A stretch of 64,000 nt of DNA, from positions 744,001 to 808,000 of the forward strand of contig NZ_JAHWQX010000001.1 in NCBI RefSeq assembly GCF_019334345.1, read 5' to 3'. Position 1 is the stretch's first letter; every line of letters starts with the position of its first letter. Below are positions 47,090 through 55,663 of this stretch, piece by piece. The position numbers were made by a program, and so were the translations under genes. Below the pieces are notes generated by a model. It did not search any database. It was not told the origin of the DNA and worked only from the letters and a program-made list of their open reading frames with translations. The DNA comes from Neohoeflea coraliihabitans. Its GTDB lineage: Bacteria; Pseudomonadota; Alphaproteobacteria; Rhizobiales; Rhizobiaceae.

Positions 47090-48709
47090 CTAGCGGGTCA
47101 CCAGTTCCGGCCCCATCAGCCCGTAGGGCAGCCAGGTCGACAGCACCGGCACATAGGTCACCAGGATCAGGAACAGGAACAGCACCGCAACGAACGGCAG
47201 GGCGGCACGCACCACCTGCACCAGACTCATCCCGGTGATCCCGGATGTCACGAACAGGTTGAGCCCGATCGGCGGCGTGATCATGCCGATTTCCATGTTC
47301 ACCACCATGATGATGCCGAGATGCACCGGATCGACGCCCAGTTCCATGGCGATCGGAAAGATCACCGGCGCGACGATCAGCAACAGGCCTGACGGCTCCA
47401 TGAACTGCCCGCCGATCAGCAGCAAGACATTCACCGCGATCAGAAAGGTGAACCAGTTGAAGCCGTAATCGAGCATCACCGTGGTGATCGCGTCGGGAAT
47501 GCGTTCGGCGGTCAGCGTATGAGCGAAAAGCAAGGCATTGACGATGATGAACATCAACATGATCGTCGTTTTCGAAGCATCGACCATCACCTTGCGGGTA
47601 TCTTCGTTGAAGAAGGCGCGGCCGGAATTGCGCCCCATCAGGCTGAGATTGCGCCCCCACACCGGCAGACCGGCGATCAGTGCGCCGGGTATGCTGCCCA
47701 CGCCGCCGCCACGCCACGTCGCATAGGCCAGTCCGGCGAGAATGGCCAAAAGACCGCCCAGCTGTGAGCGCCCGGCCAGGGTGACTCCCTCCCAATCGGC
47801 GGTCAGGAAAAAGCTCAGGATCATCCACACGAAGAAGAAGGCGAGCGCATAGACCGTGGCCGAAAAGCCCACGCGGGCGGCGCGGCTGTCAGTGTCTGCC
47901 ACCCAGTGCACGCCTTTCATCGGACCCATGTCGCGATAGACGAACAGGGCGACCAGAAACGAATAGACGGCTGCCACCGCCGCCGCTTCGGTCGGCGTGA
48001 AGACACCGCCATAAATCCCGCCGATGATGATGACGATCAGGAACAGCCCCCAGCCGGACTGCTTGCCGCCTTCGAGGAGTTCGGACACGCCGCGCCACGG
48101 CTCGGCCGGCAAATTCTTCCAGCGCGCCGCGATGTAGATGGCGACCATCAGCATCAGTCCGGCAACGATCCCCGGGATCACGCCGGCCAGAAACAGCCGA
48201 CCGACCGACACATCGGTGGCCGCCGCGTAGACAACCATGACGATCGACGGCGGGATGAGAATGCCGAGCGTACCGGCATTGGCAATGATGCCGGCTGCGA
48301 ATTCCTTCGTGTATCCGACCTGCCGCATGCCGGCGATGGCGATGGTGCCGATCGCCACCACGGTGGCCGGAGACGAGCCCGACAGCGCGGCAAACAGCAT
48401 GCAGGCCAGCACGCTGGCCATCGCCAGCCCGCCGCGGAAATGACCGACCGCAGCAATGGCAAAACGGATGATGCGCTTGGCAACGCCCCCTGTCGACATG
48501 AACGCCGAGGCGAGAACGAAAAACGGGATGGCCAGCAACGTATAGTTCTGCGAGGCGGTGAACAGCTGGATCGCCACCGAGGACATGGAATCATTGGAAA
48601 ACAGCGCGATGAGCAGCACCGATGACAGTCCGAGCGACACGGCCACCGGGACGCCGAGAAACAGGAGGCCAATGACCATCACGAAGAGAAGGATCGGTTC
48701 CATCGCCAT
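47090..48709 (-). CDS. TRAP transporter large permease (DctM-type) with inserted region
   Basis: A 539-residue DctM subunit. GVPVAVSLGLSSVLLIALF, LLAIPFFVLASAFMSTGGVAKRIIRFA, ANAGTLGILIPPSIVMVVY and FTPTEAAAVAAVYSFLVALFVYRD are in order, and EPSGLLLIVAPVIFPIAMELGVDPVHLGIIMVVNMEIGMITPPIGLNLFVTSGI closes the second half. About 100 extra residues with one or two membrane spans (VGFSATVYALAFFFVWMILSFFL) lie near residues 240-340, where typical DctM proteins have a short loop. ATG 48709 overlaps the dctQ stop by one base. It takes up C4-dicarboxylate-type acids. Confidence 0.92.
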   Translation of the reverse strand: MAMEPILLFVMVIGLLFLGVPVAVSLGLSSVLLIALFSNDSMSSVAIQLFTASQNYTLLAIPFFVLASAFMSTGGVAKRIIRFAIAAVGHFRGGLAMASVLACMLFAALSGSSPATVVAIGTIAIAGMRQVGYTKEFAAGIIANAGTLGILIPPSIVMVVYAAATDVSVGRLFLAGVIPGIVAGLMLMVAIYIAARWKNLPAEPWRGVSELLEGGKQSGWGLFLIVIIIGGIYGGVFTPTEAAAVAAVYSFLVALFVYRDMGPMKGVHWVADTDSRAARVGFSATVYALAFFFVWMILSFFLTADWEGVTLAGRSQLGGLLAILAGLAYATWRGGGVGSIPGALIAGLPVWGRNLSLMGRNSGRAFFNEDTRKVMVDASKTTIMLMFIIVNALLFAHTLTAERIPDAITTVMLDYGFNWFTFLIAVNVLLLIGGQFMEPSGLLLIVAPVIFPIAMELGVDPVHLGIIMVVNMEIGMITPPIGLNLFVTSGITGMSLVQVVRAALPFVAVLFLFLILVTYVPVLSTWLPYGLMGPELVTR

Positions 48710-49389
48710 CAATCCTTCAGAAGGTCGCGGTTTTCGGCGACAAGTTCTTCGGCCTCGTGCCCCGCAATGACCATCTCGCGCTCACCGCGCCAGATCGCCA
48801 CCATCGCCTGCAAGGCGCGGTAGCCGAACAGTCCCAGGCCGACCGGCAGGATCAGATAGGCAATCCAGCGCTGCACCCGCTCTCTGAGGCCGAACGTCTC
48901 CTGCATCCATTCCGGCCAGCGCAGGTCATCCAGCCCGATCCCGACCTTGAACATGGTCTGCCAGTAGGCGATGGCGCCGCCCTTCGTATCGATACCGAAG
49001 ACAGCCAGCCAGCCCGACCACAGAAGAATGGCCGCATACAGAAAGGCACAGAACGCGCCGAAGATCGCCAGGCCGCGAAACAGCCGCGGCGGCAGCAGGC
49101 GCAGCACGGCATCGACGCCCAGATGCATGCCCTGTTTCAAGCCATAGCTCATGCCGAACAGGATCATCCAGGCAAACAGGATGCGGGTGAATTCAAGCGC
49201 CCCGCCCCAGCCGCTGTTGAAACCGTAGCGGGCGATCACCTGCGAGAACGACACCAGTGTGATCAGCGCCAGGAGGATGGCGAGGACGTTCTCCTCGAAC
49301 CGCGTCACCCCACGCGGCCAGCGGCGTTCCGCCAGATGCACAATGGCGATCACGATCAGGACGCCCACAAGGGGCCAGAGACTGGTCAT
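48709..49389 (-). CDS. TRAP transporter small permease (DctQ-type)
   Basis: A 226-residue protein, longer than usual for DctQ (about 170). Four membrane segments: FEENVLAILLALITLVSFSQVI, LEFTRILFAWMILFGMSYGLKQGMHLGVD, RGLAIFGAFCAFLYAAILLW and WIAYLILPVGLGLFGYRALQA, with an additional amphipathic part (YWQTMFKVGIGLDDLRWPEWM) between. GMHLGVD is the family motif. GGAGG precedes the ATG. One-base overlap with dctM; a hairpin separates it from dctP upstream. Confidence 0.9.
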   Translation of the reverse strand: MTSLWPLVGVLIVIAIVHLAERRWPRGVTRFEENVLAILLALITLVSFSQVIARYGFNSGWGGALEFTRILFAWMILFGMSYGLKQGMHLGVDAVLRLLPPRLFRGLAIFGAFCAFLYAAILLWSGWLAVFGIDTKGGAIAYWQTMFKVGIGLDDLRWPEWMQETFGLRERVQRWIAYLILPVGLGLFGYRALQAMVAIWRGEREMVIAGHEAEELVAENRDLLKD

Positions 49390-49439
49390 GTATTCCCCCT
49401 CCGCCGGATCGGCGCATGCGCGCGCCGCCCATGCCCCTC

Positions 49440-49472
49440 AAAAAGCCGCGCCCGGATGGTGCCGGGCGCGGC
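49440..49472 (-). terminator. Terminator or attenuator between dctP and dctQ
   Basis: GCCGCGCCCGG (49445-49455) pairs perfectly with CCGGGCGCGGC (49462-49472) around a 6-base loop; AAAAA at 49440-49444 gives a T-run on the minus strand. It lies within the dctPQM operon and probably lets more binding protein than permease be made. Confidence 0.85.
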
Positions 49473-49481
49473 CTGTTCCAA

Positions 49482-50483
49482 TCAGCTGCCGTTGGACGAG
49501 GCTGCCGCGTCGATCAGGTCCTTGCCGATATCACCTTCAAACTGTTCCCAAACCGGCTTCATGGTCGAGACCCATTCCTGCCGCTGTTCCGGCGACAACT
49601 CACGGATTTCGCCGCCCGCCTTGAGGATGTTCTCGCGATTCTCGGCTTCCTTTGCCGCCACATTGCCGTTGGCTTCGGCAGTAACTTCCTCGACCAGTGT
49701 GAGGAACTGCTCGCGCACATCATCATCCAGACCGTTGAGCCACTCCGTCGATGTCACGAGGAGATAGGCCAGCACCTGGTGGTTGGTCTCGGTGATACCG
49801 TCCTGCACCTCGAAAAACTTCTGCGTGTAGATGTTCGACCAGGTGTTCTCCTGTCCATCGACAACCCCCGTCTGCAGGGCTCCGTAGACTTCCTTGAAGG
49901 CAAGCTTCTGCGCCGATGCGCCCATTGCTTCGATCATCGCCACGGCGACGTCGGAGGTCTGCACGCGGAACTTCAGCCCATCCGCGTCGGACGGCACCAT
50001 CAGCGGCTTGTTGGCCGAAAACTGCTTCAATCCCGACAGCCAGTAGCCGAGGCCGGTATATCCGACATCTTCCATCACCGTCAGCAGCCCCTTGCCCTGC
50101 TCGCTGGCCGTAAAGGTGTCGACCGATTGCAGGCTGGAGAAGAGAAACGGCAGGTCGAACAGTCGGTATTTCAGCGTGTAAGCTTCGAACTTCGACAGCG
50201 AAGGCGCCGCCAGTTGCAGATCCCCGATCAACAGGGCCTCAAGCGCCTTATCATCGTCGAACAGGGTCGAGTTGGGAAAGACCTCCATGCAGGCCTTGCC
50301 ATTCATCTCCTCATTGACGCGGTCCGCCAGCATCGTCGCCGCATCACCCTTCGGATGGCCCGATCCGGCGACCACATGGCTGAATTTGATCACGGTCTCA
50401 CCGTCGTCACACTGCGCCTGAGCCGCTTGCGCGGAAATCATCAGAGCCGCGGCAGACACCGCACCCAAAAGCATTTTCTTCAT
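49482..50483 (-). CDS. dctP: TRAP transporter C4-dicarboxylate-binding protein
   Basis: About 333 residues with a normal signal peptide (MKKMLLGAVSAAALMISAQAAQA). VIKFSHVVAGSGHPKGDAATMLADRVNEEMNGKACMEVFPNSTLFDDDKALEALLIGDLQLAAPSLSKF and LKFRVQTSDVAVAMIEAMGASAQKLAFKEVYGALQTGVVDGQENTWSNIYTQKFFEVQDGITETNH match DctP, with the substrate-carboxylate Arg in KFRVQ. It binds succinate, fumarate or malate in the periplasm. GGAGG lies eight bases before the ATG at 50483. It is the first gene after a sigma-54 promoter. Confidence 0.93.
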   Translation of the reverse strand: MKKMLLGAVSAAALMISAQAAQAQCDDGETVIKFSHVVAGSGHPKGDAATMLADRVNEEMNGKACMEVFPNSTLFDDDKALEALLIGDLQLAAPSLSKFEAYTLKYRLFDLPFLFSSLQSVDTFTASEQGKGLLTVMEDVGYTGLGYWLSGLKQFSANKPLMVPSDADGLKFRVQTSDVAVAMIEAMGASAQKLAFKEVYGALQTGVVDGQENTWSNIYTQKFFEVQDGITETNHQVLAYLLVTSTEWLNGLDDDVREQFLTLVEEVTAEANGNVAAKEAENRENILKAGGEIRELSPEQRQEWVSTMKPVWEQFEGDIGKDLIDAAASSNGS

Positions 50484-50558
50484 GTCATTTTCCTCCACTG
50501 CCGGCCCCGCGGGCCGGTGAACCCAAGCTTCTTGCTCCCAAGAACCTCATCGACGCCG

Positions 50559-50574
50559 TGCAATATGCGTGCCA
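50559..50574 (-). promoter_or_regulatory. Sigma-54 promoter of dctPQM
   Basis: Minus strand TGGCACGCATATTGCA matches the RpoN consensus TGGCAC-N5-TTGCA at every position, with GG at -24 and GC at -12. It lies about 76 bases before the dctP ATG and behind the gene of a sigma-54 activator, exactly where a DctD-driven promoter is expected. Confidence 0.9.
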
Positions 50575-50587
50575 GACCGCATCTTTG

Positions 50588-50621
50588 TGCCGAAAGGGCG
50601 GAAAACCCCGGCTTTTCGGCA
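50588..50621. promoter_or_regulatory. Inverted repeat upstream of the sigma-54 promoter
   Basis: TGCCGAAA (50588-50595) and TTTCGGCA (50614-50621) form a perfect 8-bp dyad with an 18-base spacer, 14 bases upstream of the sigma-54 promoter. It could be a binding site of the DctD-like activator or the hairpin ending the dctD transcript; the closeness to the promoter is unusual for an activator site. Confidence 0.4.
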
Positions 50622-50703
50622 TTGCGGAACGCGCCGCCCCCTCATCTGCAATCCGGCTACCGGCAGGAATCCACCCATGTGGCATCCCTTGATGTGTCAG
50701 TTT

Positions 50704-52089
50704 CTACCCACCCGGGTCACCGGCCTCGGCCTCGGCCTCGGCGCTGATATCGAGTTTGCGCATCTTGTCGTAAAGCCCCTTGCGGGAAATCTGCAGCGCT
50801 TCATAGGTCGGCTTCAACGCCCCGCCATGGCGGGCCAGTTCCGCGACGATCACCGAGCGTTCGAATGCTTCCATCTTGTCCGAAAGGCTGCCCCCGGATG
50901 GGCTCGCTTCGCCGTTCACCGCGGTTTCCGCGCCACCCGGCCACATGCCGAGCACGAAGCGATCAGCGACGTTGCGCAGTTCACGCACATTGCCTGGCCA
51001 GTCATGCGCCAGAAGCTCGGCTTCAAGCGCCGGCGGAATCTCGGGGATTTCTCTTCGGTAGCGGGCACGCGCCTCGCGCGCCAACTGGAAGAACAGCATC
51101 GGGATATCATCCTTGCGCTCACGCAATGCGGGGATTTTCAAGGTGATCACGTTCAGCCGATAGTAGAGATCGCTGCGAAAGCGCGCCGGGTCAGCCGCCA
51201 GGTCGGATTTCGTGGCCGCCACGAAACGCACATTCAGGGCCACCTGCCGATTGGAGCCCAGCCGCTCGATGCTGCGCGTCTCGATGGCGCGCAGCAGCTT
51301 GGCCTGCAGATCAACCGGCATCGATTCGATCTCGTCAAGAAACACCGTGCCGCCGCTGGCGTGTTCCAGCTTGCCGATGCGCAGTTTCTGGGCGCCGCTG
51401 AAGGCCCCCGCCTCGTGACCGAAGAGCTCGGATTCAAAGATCTCTGCCGGAATGGCGGCACAGTTGATTGCAACGAAATTGCCCTTCGATCGTGTCGAAA
51501 AGTCATGCAGTGCCCGGGCCGCCACATCCTTGCCGGTCCCGGTCTCCGCCTCGATCAACACGTCGGCATCCGTATCCGCAAGCGCCAGGATCTGGGCGCG
51601 CAGATGCTGGATCGCCGGATTGCGCCCGACGAGGCGTGCCGAGAGGGCATCACCGCCTTCCAGCGCATTGCGCAGGATGCGGTTTTCAAGAACCAGCCGG
51701 CGCTTCTCGATGGCGCGCTCAACCACCGAGAACAGCCGATTGGCTGCGAACGGCTTCTCGATGAAATCATAAGCGCCGCTGCGCATCGCCTCGACCGCCA
51801 TCTGCACATCGCCGTGTCCGGTAATCAGGATCACCGGCATTGTCGGGTCGACGGCCAGCACCGATTTCAACACCGCCATGCCGTCGCGTCCCGGCATGCG
51901 GATATCGCACACGATCACACCATACAGATCGCGCAGCGGCAGATCATCGATGACTGATGCATCGGCATGCGCAACAACGCTCAAGCCTTCAAGTTCAAGC
52001 GATTGGGTCAGGGCGTGGCGCAGATCGGCATCGTCATCCACCAGGTGAACAATGCGGTCTTCCTGGCGCAGCGCCGACATGTGTCGCAT
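50704..52089 (-). CDS. dctD: Sigma-54-dependent response regulator, DctD-like
   Basis: A 461-residue NtrC-family regulator. Receiver domain: LVDDDADLRH and phosphoacceptor Asp62 in VIVCDIRMPGRDG. AAA+ domain: Walker A AETGTGKDVAARALHD, the sigma-54 contact loop as GAFSGA (instead of the usual GAFTGA), Walker B GGTVFLDEIESMP, and RFRSDLYYRLNVI. A Fis-type HTH closes it (GALKPTYEALQISRKGLYDKMRKL). It activates the dctP promoter on signals from the adjacent kinase. ATG 52089 follows GGAGG by six bases. Confidence 0.92.
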   Translation of the reverse strand: MRHMSALRQEDRIVHLVDDDADLRHALTQSLELEGLSVVAHADASVIDDLPLRDLYGVIVCDIRMPGRDGMAVLKSVLAVDPTMPVILITGHGDVQMAVEAMRSGAYDFIEKPFAANRLFSVVERAIEKRRLVLENRILRNALEGGDALSARLVGRNPAIQHLRAQILALADTDADVLIEAETGTGKDVAARALHDFSTRSKGNFVAINCAAIPAEIFESELFGHEAGAFSGAQKLRIGKLEHASGGTVFLDEIESMPVDLQAKLLRAIETRSIERLGSNRQVALNVRFVAATKSDLAADPARFRSDLYYRLNVITLKIPALRERKDDIPMLFFQLAREARARYRREIPEIPPALEAELLAHDWPGNVRELRNVADRFVLGMWPGGAETAVNGEASPSGGSLSDKMEAFERSVIVAELARHGGALKPTYEALQISRKGLYDKMRKLDISAEAEAEAGDPGG

Positions 52090-52152
52090 TCTGTTCCTCC
52101 CCGAAACCGACCGGCACCGCCTGCACCCTGCCGCTTCATTCACGTCCCGAAC

Positions 52153-53955
52153 TCAGACCAAGACCTTCTCGCGCGCCTCAGCATCCCCGCCGGCGTCCTT
52201 GCCAGTACCGTCGCCAGTTGCCGCGTCGATCAGGTCGATCGTGAAGATGGCCCCGCCCTCATCGCGGTTGTGCACGGTGATGGTGCCGCCAAAGTCGCGC
52301 AGGATGTTGTCAACGATCGACAAGCCGATGCCAATCCCCTCGCCCGGTCCTTTCGTCGTATAAAAGGGATCGAACACACGCTGCAGATCGGCGGAGACGA
52401 TCCCCGGTCCATTGTCGCTGACAGTGACCTCGACACGGCCGTCGCGCCGCCGGGCTGAGATCCTGACCCAGCCGTCTTCGCGCGTCGCCATCGCATCAAC
52501 GGCATTGTTGACGAGGTTGACGAACACCTGACCAAGCCGCACCCGGCCGCCGCACACATGCAGATCGGTCAGTTTCTCATCGACAAAAATATCCACACCG
52601 GCCGCCCGCGCCCGCGGTCGCGCCAGAAGCAGCGCTTCCTCGATCACCGGTCGCAGCGGCACCGGGCCGATCGTCTGGCCCGGCTTGCGGGCGAACGAAA
52701 GCAACGTGCGCGACAGCTCCGCCATCCGATCGACCAGCGCGTTGATGCGGCCGAGATTGTCGCGTGCAGGGCCGGCCTTGCCGAGATCGAGAAAGCGTTG
52801 GCCGGTCTCCGAGTAGGAGCGAATGGCCGCCAGTGGCTGGTTGAACTCGTGACTGATGGCGGCCGACATCTGCCCGAGCGCCGCCAGCTTCGCCGATTGC
52901 ACCAGCTCCGATTGTGCAGCGCGCAGCCGTTCTTCGGCCCGGCGGCGCACCTCGACCTCGTGCGACAGAGAGGTGTTGCTGCGCGACAATTCGCGCGTCC
53001 TGTCACGCACCTTGCGTTCGAGGCGCAGGGCTGTCGCCCGGTCGGCGCGATGGCGGATCATGGCGTCCTCACCGCGCCGCAGCAGGATCAACGCCACCAG
53101 TCCGAACAGCAGGCAGGCAAGCGTGGCAATCGCCCCGAAAGCGACCCGCGCCACAGTGATCGGCCGTGGGTCGGCAAGCACATGCAACTGCCAGCCGAGC
53201 ACCGGAAGGTGGCGCGTCAGATCGATTTTGTCGCCGCGTTGCCGGTCCGCGTTCAACCGCAGATATCCGCCGCTGCCCGCGCGGAGCGCATCGACCTGTT
53301 GCAAGCGCCAATCGTCGACATTGGCCAAGACGACGGTACCCTGCGCATCGGTCACGAAAATCGGTTTGTTGGACAGCGCCCACGCCGTCTCCACCCGAAA
53401 GAAATCGACATAGACGACGACAATGCCGACCAGCTTGTTGTTGCGGCGCACGCCCGAGGAGAAAGCATAGCTGCGCCGCTGCGGATCCAGCCACAGCATC
53501 GCCCGCCCCAGCCGCCCCTGCGCGGCCTCGGTAATCAATCCGGAAAGCCCTGTGCGTTGCGCCACAAAGTCGCTGCGCGCATGGCCGAGCAGCCGGCCAT
53601 CGGGAAAGAAGAAGGCAACATCGAGCGCCGCCGACATGCCGGTCAGCCAGTGCGCCATGCGCCGCGCCGCCAGTTCCTGCGGATTGTCCTGTGCATCAAG
53701 AACAAACAGGGACGCCACCGACGACTGGCGCGCCAGCAGCGGCGCCATCAGGCGGTATTTGTCCAGCACGCCCGTCAGGGTCTCGCGCTGCACCGCCAAT
53801 GTTTCGCCGGCTTCCTGCCGGATCGCCGTCTCGGCCCTGTCCGCCGCCAACTTGACCGTCAAGCCGACAATCAGCGCCGAGGCCACCACCCAGACGATGA
53901 ACAGGAGGGATCGAGCCTTGCGAAACCGGCTTTCAATGCGGACGCGCGATTGCAT
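52153..53955 (-). CDS. dctB: Sensor histidine kinase, DctB-like
   Basis: A 600-residue kinase. A membrane helix near residue 15-37 (SLLFIVWVVASALIVGLTVKLAA) and another near 285-305 (FGAIATLACLLFGLVALILL) frame a periplasmic double-PDC sensor with the LGHARSDFV and YAFSSGVRRNNKLVGIVVVYVDF parts typical of dicarboxylate sensing. The cytoplasmic part has the phosphoacceptor His near 369 in ISHEFNQPLAAIRSYSETG and N, G1, F and G2 boxes (NLVNNAVDAM, SDNGPGI, FDPFYTTK, GIGIGLSIV). It phosphorylates the following DctD-like protein. Confidence 0.92.
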   Translation of the reverse strand: MQSRVRIESRFRKARSLLFIVWVVASALIVGLTVKLAADRAETAIRQEAGETLAVQRETLTGVLDKYRLMAPLLARQSSVASLFVLDAQDNPQELAARRMAHWLTGMSAALDVAFFFPDGRLLGHARSDFVAQRTGLSGLITEAAQGRLGRAMLWLDPQRRSYAFSSGVRRNNKLVGIVVVYVDFFRVETAWALSNKPIFVTDAQGTVVLANVDDWRLQQVDALRAGSGGYLRLNADRQRGDKIDLTRHLPVLGWQLHVLADPRPITVARVAFGAIATLACLLFGLVALILLRRGEDAMIRHRADRATALRLERKVRDRTRELSRSNTSLSHEVEVRRRAEERLRAAQSELVQSAKLAALGQMSAAISHEFNQPLAAIRSYSETGQRFLDLGKAGPARDNLGRINALVDRMAELSRTLLSFARKPGQTIGPVPLRPVIEEALLLARPRARAAGVDIFVDEKLTDLHVCGGRVRLGQVFVNLVNNAVDAMATREDGWVRISARRRDGRVEVTVSDNGPGIVSADLQRVFDPFYTTKGPGEGIGIGLSIVDNILRDFGGTITVHNRDEGGAIFTIDLIDAATGDGTGKDAGGDAEAREKVLV

Positions 53956-54039
53956 CGGCGAAGCTTAGCGGCTTTCCCCGCCGCGTAAACCCGGAACGCG
54001 CCGATGCCGTCATCCCGCCGCACGATCGCAAGCGGTCCG

Positions 54040-54744
54040 TCAGCGCTTGGCTGAGGACACCGTGGCCTCGATATGCTCGATCAGTGCTTCCGGCAGCGCC
54101 AGTCGCCCGGCCAGCAGGTCGAGAAAGCCGCGCTCGGCGCGGGTGTCCGGCTCGATGGCCAGCCGCGCTGCAGTGTACATTTCCACTTTCTCCGCATCGC
54201 TGTTCGCCTCGGCGATCAGCGCGTCGAGATCGACCGGCCGGCTGAGTTCACTGTCCAGGAAGGTAATGGCCTCGCTTCCGAGCCCGGCTGTCGCCAACTT
54301 GTCGCGGATGCGCTGCCGCTCGCTGTCGTCGATATGTCCATCGGCGCGCGCCGCACCAATCATCACGCGCACCAGGGCCAGCGCAAATGGCGTGGCGAGC
54401 TGGCCCGAGTCCGCCGCAAACCCCGAATTCAGGGGCGGTGGCTCGGTGGCATTTTGCGTCCGGCTCTCGACCGCTGCCTCCGAGGGCGCCTTGCCGGCCT
54501 GGTAATTCTGCCAGGCCCGGTAGCCGAGCCCCGCCACGGCTGCCAGACCGCCGATTTTCAGCGCCGAACCCGTCAGGCTGCGCCCCGCTCCGGTGCCAAG
54601 CAGCACTGCCGCCAGAAGACCGGTGGCCAGCGGATTGTCCTTGGCCATCTGGCCGGCCTTTTCCGCCGAGCTGCTGACCGTCTGCTCGGTGCCCGGCACC
54701 TTAGAGCCGAGAAACTGGTCGAGAATGGTTTTTGGATCGATCAT
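54040..54744 (-). CDS. DUF533/TerB-like protein
   Basis: A 234-residue protein related to YebE. An Ala/Gly-rich membrane-like segment (LATGLLAAVLLGTGAGRSLTGSALKIGGLAAVAGLGYRAW) lies near residues 40-80, then a linker, and a TerB-like helical domain from ALALVRVMIGAARADGHIDDSERQRIRDKLATAG to AERGFLDLLAGRLALPEALIEHIE. ADGHIDDSERQRI is a possible metal-binding loop. Function unknown; linked in other bacteria with envelope stress. GAGGAG precedes the ATG. Confidence 0.82.
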   Translation of the reverse strand: MIDPKTILDQFLGSKVPGTEQTVSSSAEKAGQMAKDNPLATGLLAAVLLGTGAGRSLTGSALKIGGLAAVAGLGYRAWQNYQAGKAPSEAAVESRTQNATEPPPLNSGFAADSGQLATPFALALVRVMIGAARADGHIDDSERQRIRDKLATAGLGSEAITFLDSELSRPVDLDALIAEANSDAEKVEMYTAARLAIEPDTRAERGFLDLLAGRLALPEALIEHIEATVSSAKR

Positions 54745-54858
54745 TCAGATGCTCCTCAGTCCAGGGGAAGTCGGCGTTTCGATTGCAGATGGGCACGCTG
54801 GCCGCCGGTTGCAAACCGGAATGTGTCGGCTGGGGCACTATTTGTCGGTCGCGGAGAC

Positions 54859-55497
54859 CTAATCAGCCAGAGCGCTGGCTTCTCGTGCCAGTTGCTCGAT
54901 GCCGCTCCAGTCGCCGGCCTCGACCATCTCCGTAGGCGCCACCCATGAGCCACCGACGCAGATGACATTCGGCAGCGCCAGGTAATCCTTCGCCTTCGCC
55001 AGCGTGATTCCACCGGTCGGGCAGAACAACGTGCCGGCCAGCGGCGATGACAGCGATTTGAGATAGGCTGCGCCACCAGCCTGCTCGGCCGGGAAGAATT
55101 TCATCACGCTGTAGCCTTCTTCGCGCAGGCTCATCACCTCGCTTGCTGTTGCCGCGCCGGGCAACATCGGCACCTTTGACTTGCGCGCCGCCTGCAGCAG
55201 TTCCAGCGTCGTGCCCGGGGAGACGACGAACTGCGCCCCGGCATCCTCGCAGTCCTTGTAATCCGATCGCGTCAGCACCGTTCCAGCGCCGACGACCGCG
55301 CCTTCGACCCGCTCGGCCACGGCGCGGATCGCCGCAAGCGCGACCGGCGTTCGCAAGGTGATCTCGATCGCTTTCAACCCGCCCGCGACCAGTGCCCTGG
55401 CCAGCGGCACAGCCGCTTCCAGGTCGTCGATGACAAGCACCGGCACCACCGGCTGCAGTTTCAGAATAGCGCGAAGCTCGGCGGTCTTGTCAGCCAT
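54859..55497 (-). CDS. eda: KDPG/KHG aldolase
   Basis: A 212-residue class I aldolase. VVPVLVIDDLEAAVPLARALVAGGLKAIEITLRTP contains Glu45 and Arg49, GAGTVLT and FVVSPGTT follow, and the Schiff-base lysine is Lys133 in SVMKFFPAEQAGG; PTGGI precedes the C-terminal VGGSWV. It cleaves 2-keto-3-deoxy-6-phosphogluconate to pyruvate and glyceraldehyde 3-phosphate in the Entner-Doudoroff pathway. ATG 55497 is preceded by AAGGA and gives the normal length; an upstream start at 55563 is unlikely. It is divergent from trhO. Confidence 0.95.
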   Translation of the reverse strand: MADKTAELRAILKLQPVVPVLVIDDLEAAVPLARALVAGGLKAIEITLRTPVALAAIRAVAERVEGAVVGAGTVLTRSDYKDCEDAGAQFVVSPGTTLELLQAARKSKVPMLPGAATASEVMSLREEGYSVMKFFPAEQAGGAAYLKSLSSPLAGTLFCPTGGITLAKAKDYLALPNVICVGGSWVAPTEMVEAGDWSGIEQLAREASALAD

Positions 55498-55663
55498 TGC
55501 GACTGTCCTTTCGGGCCTTTTGTCTTGCGCTTTCGAATAGCCGCTCGCCTCGCCCTTGTCCATCGCCCCGCGCCGCGGGCACCGCGTGAGCGGGCAGGAA
55601 CTGCCTCAGCGGGCTTGTCTGGTCGATTGCCAGTCTGACGAAGACAGGCTATTGCGCAAAGCA

